Source: Acidimicrobiales bacterium (GTDB lineage Bacteria > Actinomycetota > Acidimicrobiia > Acidimicrobiales > Aldehydirespiratoraceae). From it: DNA of 64,000 nt. A program made the translations under genes and the position numbers. A model generated the notes under the pieces. It was given only the letters and a program-made list of their open reading frames with translations. It was not told the DNA's origin and did no database searches. Position 1 is the stretch's first letter; the number at the start of each line of letters is the position of its first letter. The DNA lies in NCBI GenBank assembly GCA_029246685.1, contig JAQWMR010000016.1:620001-684000 (forward strand), written 5' to 3'. This document shows, in pieces, positions 60,860-64,000 of this stretch.

Positions 60860-61660
60860 ATGGACGCAGACACCCTCACGACCTCCGTCGACGGACCCAT
60901 CGGCCGCCTGACGCTCAACCGGCCGGACAAGCTCAACCCGTTGTCCACCCAGTGCCTCGACGAGCTCGCGGCCGCCGCCGGATGGTTCGACGACCAGCCT
61001 GACGTCCGCGTAGTCATCGTGACCGGCGCGGGCCGGGCCTTCTCCGCCGGCGCCGATCTCGCCGGCTTTGGTGGACACGGCGGCGGGGGGCAGGGAGGTA
61101 GCGCGGGCAGCGAGACCCGCTCGCCGCGTGACGCCGTGGATGCCGGGCGTGTGATGGTCGAGTCGATCGAACGCATGCGGGCAGTCACGATCGCCGCTAT
61201 CCACGGCCACTGCATCGGGGGTGGTGTCCTGCTGGCCATGGCTTGCGATCTTCGCGTTGCCGCCGAGTCCACCAACTTCGTCATCCCCGAGGTGGACCTC
61301 GGCATCCCGCTCACCTGGGGTGGCATTCCCCGGCTCGTCCGCGAGATCGGAGCCCCGGCGACCCGTGACCTCGTCCTCTCGTGTCGACCCTTCACCGCGA
61401 CCGAGGCTCACGAGCGAGGGATCGCCAACCGCATGGTGGCCGACGAAGACCTCAACGCCGAGGTGGAGACGCTCGCCGCGCTGCTCGCCGGGAAGTCCGC
61501 CTACACACTCCACGCCACGCTCGACGCGGTGGATGCCGCGGCAGAGGCGCTCGTTCCGACCAACGGCGCCTGGAGCGATGCGGACCAATGGATCACCGCG
61601 ATGCGCGACCCGGAGAGTCGCGACGTCGCCGCTCGCTATCTCGCCGAACGCGGCCGCTAG
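60860..61660 (+). CDS. Enoyl-CoA hydratase/isomerase family protein
   Basis: A 266-aa crotonase-fold enzyme. It opens SVDGPIGRLTLNRPDKLNPL, has the CoA/oxyanion motif AFSAGADLAGFGGHGGGGQG and the second oxyanion Gly in AIHGHCIGGGVLLAMACDLR. The acid in the second active-site helix is represented by IPEVDLGIPL, a hydratase/isomerase-type Glu. A Gly-rich insertion after SAGADL is unusual. ATG 60860 chosen; it precedes the family's first strand by about 10 residues. Confidence 0.9.
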   Translation: MDADTLTTSVDGPIGRLTLNRPDKLNPLSTQCLDELAAAAGWFDDQPDVRVVIVTGAGRAFSAGADLAGFGGHGGGGQGGSAGSETRSPRDAVDAGRVMVESIERMRAVTIAAIHGHCIGGGVLLAMACDLRVAAESTNFVIPEVDLGIPLTWGGIPRLVREIGAPATRDLVLSCRPFTATEAHERGIANRMVADEDLNAEVETLAALLAGKSAYTLHATLDAVDAAAEALVPTNGAWSDADQWITAMRDPESRDVAARYLAERGR

Positions 61661-61682
61661 CGGACCGGGCCAGACTGCACGC

Positions 61683-62870
61683 GTGTCTAAGCCGAAGGTC
61701 GTGCGTCGCGCCGTCGTCGCGGCGTTTCTTGTCTACGTCGTGTTCGGCCTTCCCGACGGCGTGTTCGGACCGATCTGGCCGAATCTCCGTAATGACTTCG
61801 GACGAAGTGACAGCAGCCTCGGCCTGCTGAGCCTCGCGATCGCGATCGGCTACGGGCTCGGAAGCCTTGCGTCGAGCCGCGTGACCGAGCTGGTCGGACT
61901 GCACCGGGTGCTGACCACCGCGATGGCCGCTGCAACCGCCGCTCTGTCGATCATCGCGGCGGCGCCGGAGTTCGCGGTGGTCATGGTCGGCTACACACTG
62001 CTCGGCGCCGGATGGGGATTCGCCGATGCCGCACTGAACGCGTGGGTCGCGCTCACGGCGGGCCCCCGCACCATGGGAATGCTCCACGGCTCGTACGGCA
62101 TCGGCGCGTTCGCCGGGCCCTTGCTCGCAACACTGTTCGTGGCGGACGGCATGGCGTGGCGGGGGCCGCTCGTGGCGTGTGCGCTGTTCACCGGGGCGAC
62201 CGTCCTGGCGCTGATCGCCACCCGGAGGGGGTTCGGGGCGGCGGAGACACGCCCGGAGATCGCCGGGAGCGGCGAACCGGCAACCGCCCGGCGAGCGTTG
62301 ATCCTGCTGATCGTCTGGTTCGCGATCTACGTCGGGATCGAAGTCGCGATCGGTTCCTGGGCCTACACACTGCTCGTCGAGGGACGAGGCCGGTCGGAGG
62401 AGTACGCGGGCGCGCTCACGGCCGCGTACTGGGGCGGGCTGATGGCCGGCCGCTTCGTGCTCGCGGTCGTCGGCCATCGCCTCCATCCGGAACGCACGAT
62501 TCGCCACATGACCGTCATCGCGATCGTCGCTGCCGCGCTCCTCTGGGCAGATCCCGGCGGTCACGGCGGCCTCATGCTTCCGGTTCTCGGCGCCGCGTGT
62601 TCCGTGATGTTCCCGGTCGCGATGGGTCGCACTGCTGTCTATGTCGGCGAAGCCCGCGCCGCCCGTGCAGTCGGGTATCAGATCGGCGGCACCACCATCG
62701 GCTTCACGTTGCTCCCCGCGCTCATCGGCGTGTTGGCCGATCGCCACGGCGTCGGCGTCAGTGCCCCGGTCTTTCTCCTTGCCCTCGGCGGGCTGGCCGC
62801 AGCCTGGTACGCCCTGGAGCGCACGGTGCGGCCAGCCACCATGGGGGGACTCAGCTCGACGTCAGCGTGA
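61683..62870 (+). CDS. MFS transporter
   Basis: A 395-aa transporter with about twelve membrane segments starting at GTG 61683. The first helix ends FGLPDGVFGPIWPNLRNDFG, typical of fucose/sugar-type MFS proteins (FLPDG variants); the second half has FAIYVGIEVAIGSWAYTLL and a YWGGLMAGRF loop motif. No SD. Twenty-two bases after the enoyl-CoA hydratase, possibly cotranscribed. Substrate unknown. Confidence 0.9.
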   Translation: MSKPKVVRRAVVAAFLVYVVFGLPDGVFGPIWPNLRNDFGRSDSSLGLLSLAIAIGYGLGSLASSRVTELVGLHRVLTTAMAAATAALSIIAAAPEFAVVMVGYTLLGAGWGFADAALNAWVALTAGPRTMGMLHGSYGIGAFAGPLLATLFVADGMAWRGPLVACALFTGATVLALIATRRGFGAAETRPEIAGSGEPATARRALILLIVWFAIYVGIEVAIGSWAYTLLVEGRGRSEEYAGALTAAYWGGLMAGRFVLAVVGHRLHPERTIRHMTVIAIVAAALLWADPGGHGGLMLPVLGAACSVMFPVAMGRTAVYVGEARAARAVGYQIGGTTIGFTLLPALIGVLADRHGVGVSAPVFLLALGGLAAAWYALERTVRPATMGGLSSTSA

Positions 62871-62909
62871 TGTCGAGGAAGGAAGGCGGCCGACTTCTGA
62901 ACTCGGGCG

Positions 62910-64000
62910 CTAGTCCAGCGGGGTCGTGAGCAGACCGGCGGCGGACGCCACGCCGGCACAGCGCTTGGCGTGCACGAGCTCGTCTCGATCCAGCCCGTGC
63001 GTCATGAAGCCCAGGGAGATTCCCGTGGACGGATCGGCGTAGGCGCGCTGGCCCTTCGCTCCCCCGTGTCCGAATGCGACAGGACCGACGCCGTGGCCAT
63101 ACCCCCGCATGAGCGCCTGACCATCGTCGCCCGACAGGGTGAACGCGTGCGTCCGGTTCGCCGCCGTTCCCATCCAGTCCGGGTGACGCTGACGCACCAC
63201 CTCCAACGCATCCGTCTTCACCTCGTGCCGCAGCATCTCACCCTCGTCGTGCATGACCGCCTGATACCAGAGCGCCATCTCGGCCGCGCTGGCGATGCCA
63301 CCGCCACCGGGATGGCCGACGGCGCGCACCTCCGCGACATTGAAACGCAGCAGGGCGTCGTCGGTCACTTCCGTGACCGGCATCGTCTCGATACCGAACC
63401 GGCTAGCCATTGCCTCCAGGTCCGGTGGGTCACCAACGCTGACGACGTCGGCGATGTTGCCCTGTTCATCTTCCGGGATCGCGAGCCAACGCGAACACCC
63501 GGCAGGTGCCATGACCCGCTCGGTGATGACGTCGGCATGGTGGCGTCCCGTCACCTCGGTGATGCAGTCGGCGAGCACCCAGTGCGCCGCGGATGCGTGG
63601 TACTCGAACGCCGTACCCGGCTCCCACGTCGTCCGCCAGCTCGCGTAGCGGCCGAGGCGCGCGTCGCGGTCGACGAACTCCTCGGGTCCGATCGGCGCGT
63701 GGGGGAAGCCGCCGGCGTGCAGCAGCACCTGCGACAAGGTGATCGCCTGCTTGCCGTTCGTGGAGAACGAGTCGAGCACGGAGCTCACCGGCGCGTCGAG
63801 ATCCAGCAGACCCTCGGCGGCGAGTTCCATGACCGTCAGGCTCACCGTTGGCTTGATGGCCGAGTAGGTGTGGAGGCGAGCGTCGGTGGTCAGATCGCCG
63901 AAGGCCTCGAAGACCGCCACTTCGCCCTCGAAGCCGACCGCGACCTGACAGCCGGGGATTCGGCCCTCGTCGACCTCGCGACGACAGCGGTCGAGCAGTT
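62910..64000 (-). CDS. Serine hydrolase of the beta-lactamase / EstB family (5' end outside window)
   Basis: About 363 residues visible; the frame is still open at the window end, and codons before 63920 (LLDRCRREVDEGRIPGCQVA) fit the family's N-terminal strand, so the GTG at 63920 is internal. SxxK motif: SAIK in TYSAIKPTVSLTVME; Tyr motif near YHASAAHW; third motif HGG in GHGGAKGQ. These are the features of class C-like esterases/D-aminopeptidases (Beta-lactamase Pfam), not proof of beta-lactamase activity. Convergent with the MFS gene. Confidence 0.88.
   Translation of the reverse strand, partial: LLDRCRREVDEGRIPGCQVAVGFEGEVAVFEAFGDLTTDARLHTYSAIKPTVSLTVMELAAEGLLDLDAPVSSVLDSFSTNGKQAITLSQVLLHAGGFPHAPIGPEEFVDRDARLGRYASWRTTWEPGTAFEYHASAAHWVLADCITEVTGRHHADVITERVMAPAGCSRWLAIPEDEQGNIADVVSVGDPPDLEAMASRFGIETMPVTEVTDDALLRFNVAEVRAVGHPGGGGIASAAEMALWYQAVMHDEGEMLRHEVKTDALEVVRQRHPDWMGTAANRTHAFTLSGDDGQALMRGYGHGVGPVAFGHGGAKGQRAYADPSTGISLGFMTHGLDRDELVHAKRCAGVASAAGLLTTPLD

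Overview
This 64 kb window is high-GC chromosomal DNA from an actinobacterium. The gene order, the many GTG starts, the TANNNT-type -10 boxes and the SD-poor or leaderless starts fit that phylum, and several family variants (a giant GlmS-like enzyme, an L22 with a C-terminal add-on module, SLH-type small secreted proteins) suggest the Acidimicrobiia/Ilumatobacter side of it. The species assignment is inference; no rRNA gene is present.

The backbone is an almost complete translation/transcription superoperon on the minus strand. Read in transcription order (right to left) it is: tRNA-Thr, tRNA-Met, an ECF sigma/anti-sigma pair, tRNA-Trp, secE-nusG, rplK-rplA, rplJ-rplL, a tyrosine phosphatase, rpoB-rpoC, then rpsL-rpsG-fusA-tuf-rpsJ, then rplC-D-W-B-rpsS-rplV-rpsC-rplP-rpmC-rpsQ-rplN-X-E-rpsN-H-rplF-R-rpsE-rpmD-rplO-secY-adk-infA-rpmJ-rpsM-K-D-rpoA-rplQ-truA-rplM-rpsI-glmM, and finally a GlmS-like amidotransferase, acpS and nnrE/nnrD. 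Genes inside each block overlap (ATGA, TGATG, TAATG junctions) or sit a few bases apart. I see promoter-like sequences for the rplM, infA, rpsL and rpoB units, a structured leader before rplJ, and UUCG-loop or GC-rich terminators after rplQ, rplL and beside rpsJ.

Three accessory blocks interrupt the backbone. Between rpsJ and rplC (about 25.3-31.6 kb) are an AI-2E/PerM-type membrane protein, a coupled 59-aa protein, an orphan DevR/DosR-like response regulator, a CobW-type G3E GTPase, a YtcJ-type amidohydrolase and two secreted single-SLH-domain proteins. Between rpsL and rpoC (36.5-43.2 kb) is a remnant of a PhoD phosphatase gene and a divergent catabolic cluster: acyl-CoA/AMP ligase on one side; class II aldolase, metal-dependent amidohydrolase, carboxylesterase, SDR and VOC protein on the other. 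The right end (57.4-64 kb) holds a membrane pair with an HTTM protein, a membrane-embedded SMC/RecF-like protein lacking a normal Walker A, an enoyl-CoA hydratase, an MFS transporter and a partial serine hydrolase.

The least explained signals are: a five-copy intergenic element built on GGGGTCNGACCCC, mostly flanked by short direct repeats and usually placed just after a stop codon; the L22 fusion; the enlarged GlmS-like enzyme; the degenerate SMC-like ATPase; and the catabolic cluster of unknown substrate.
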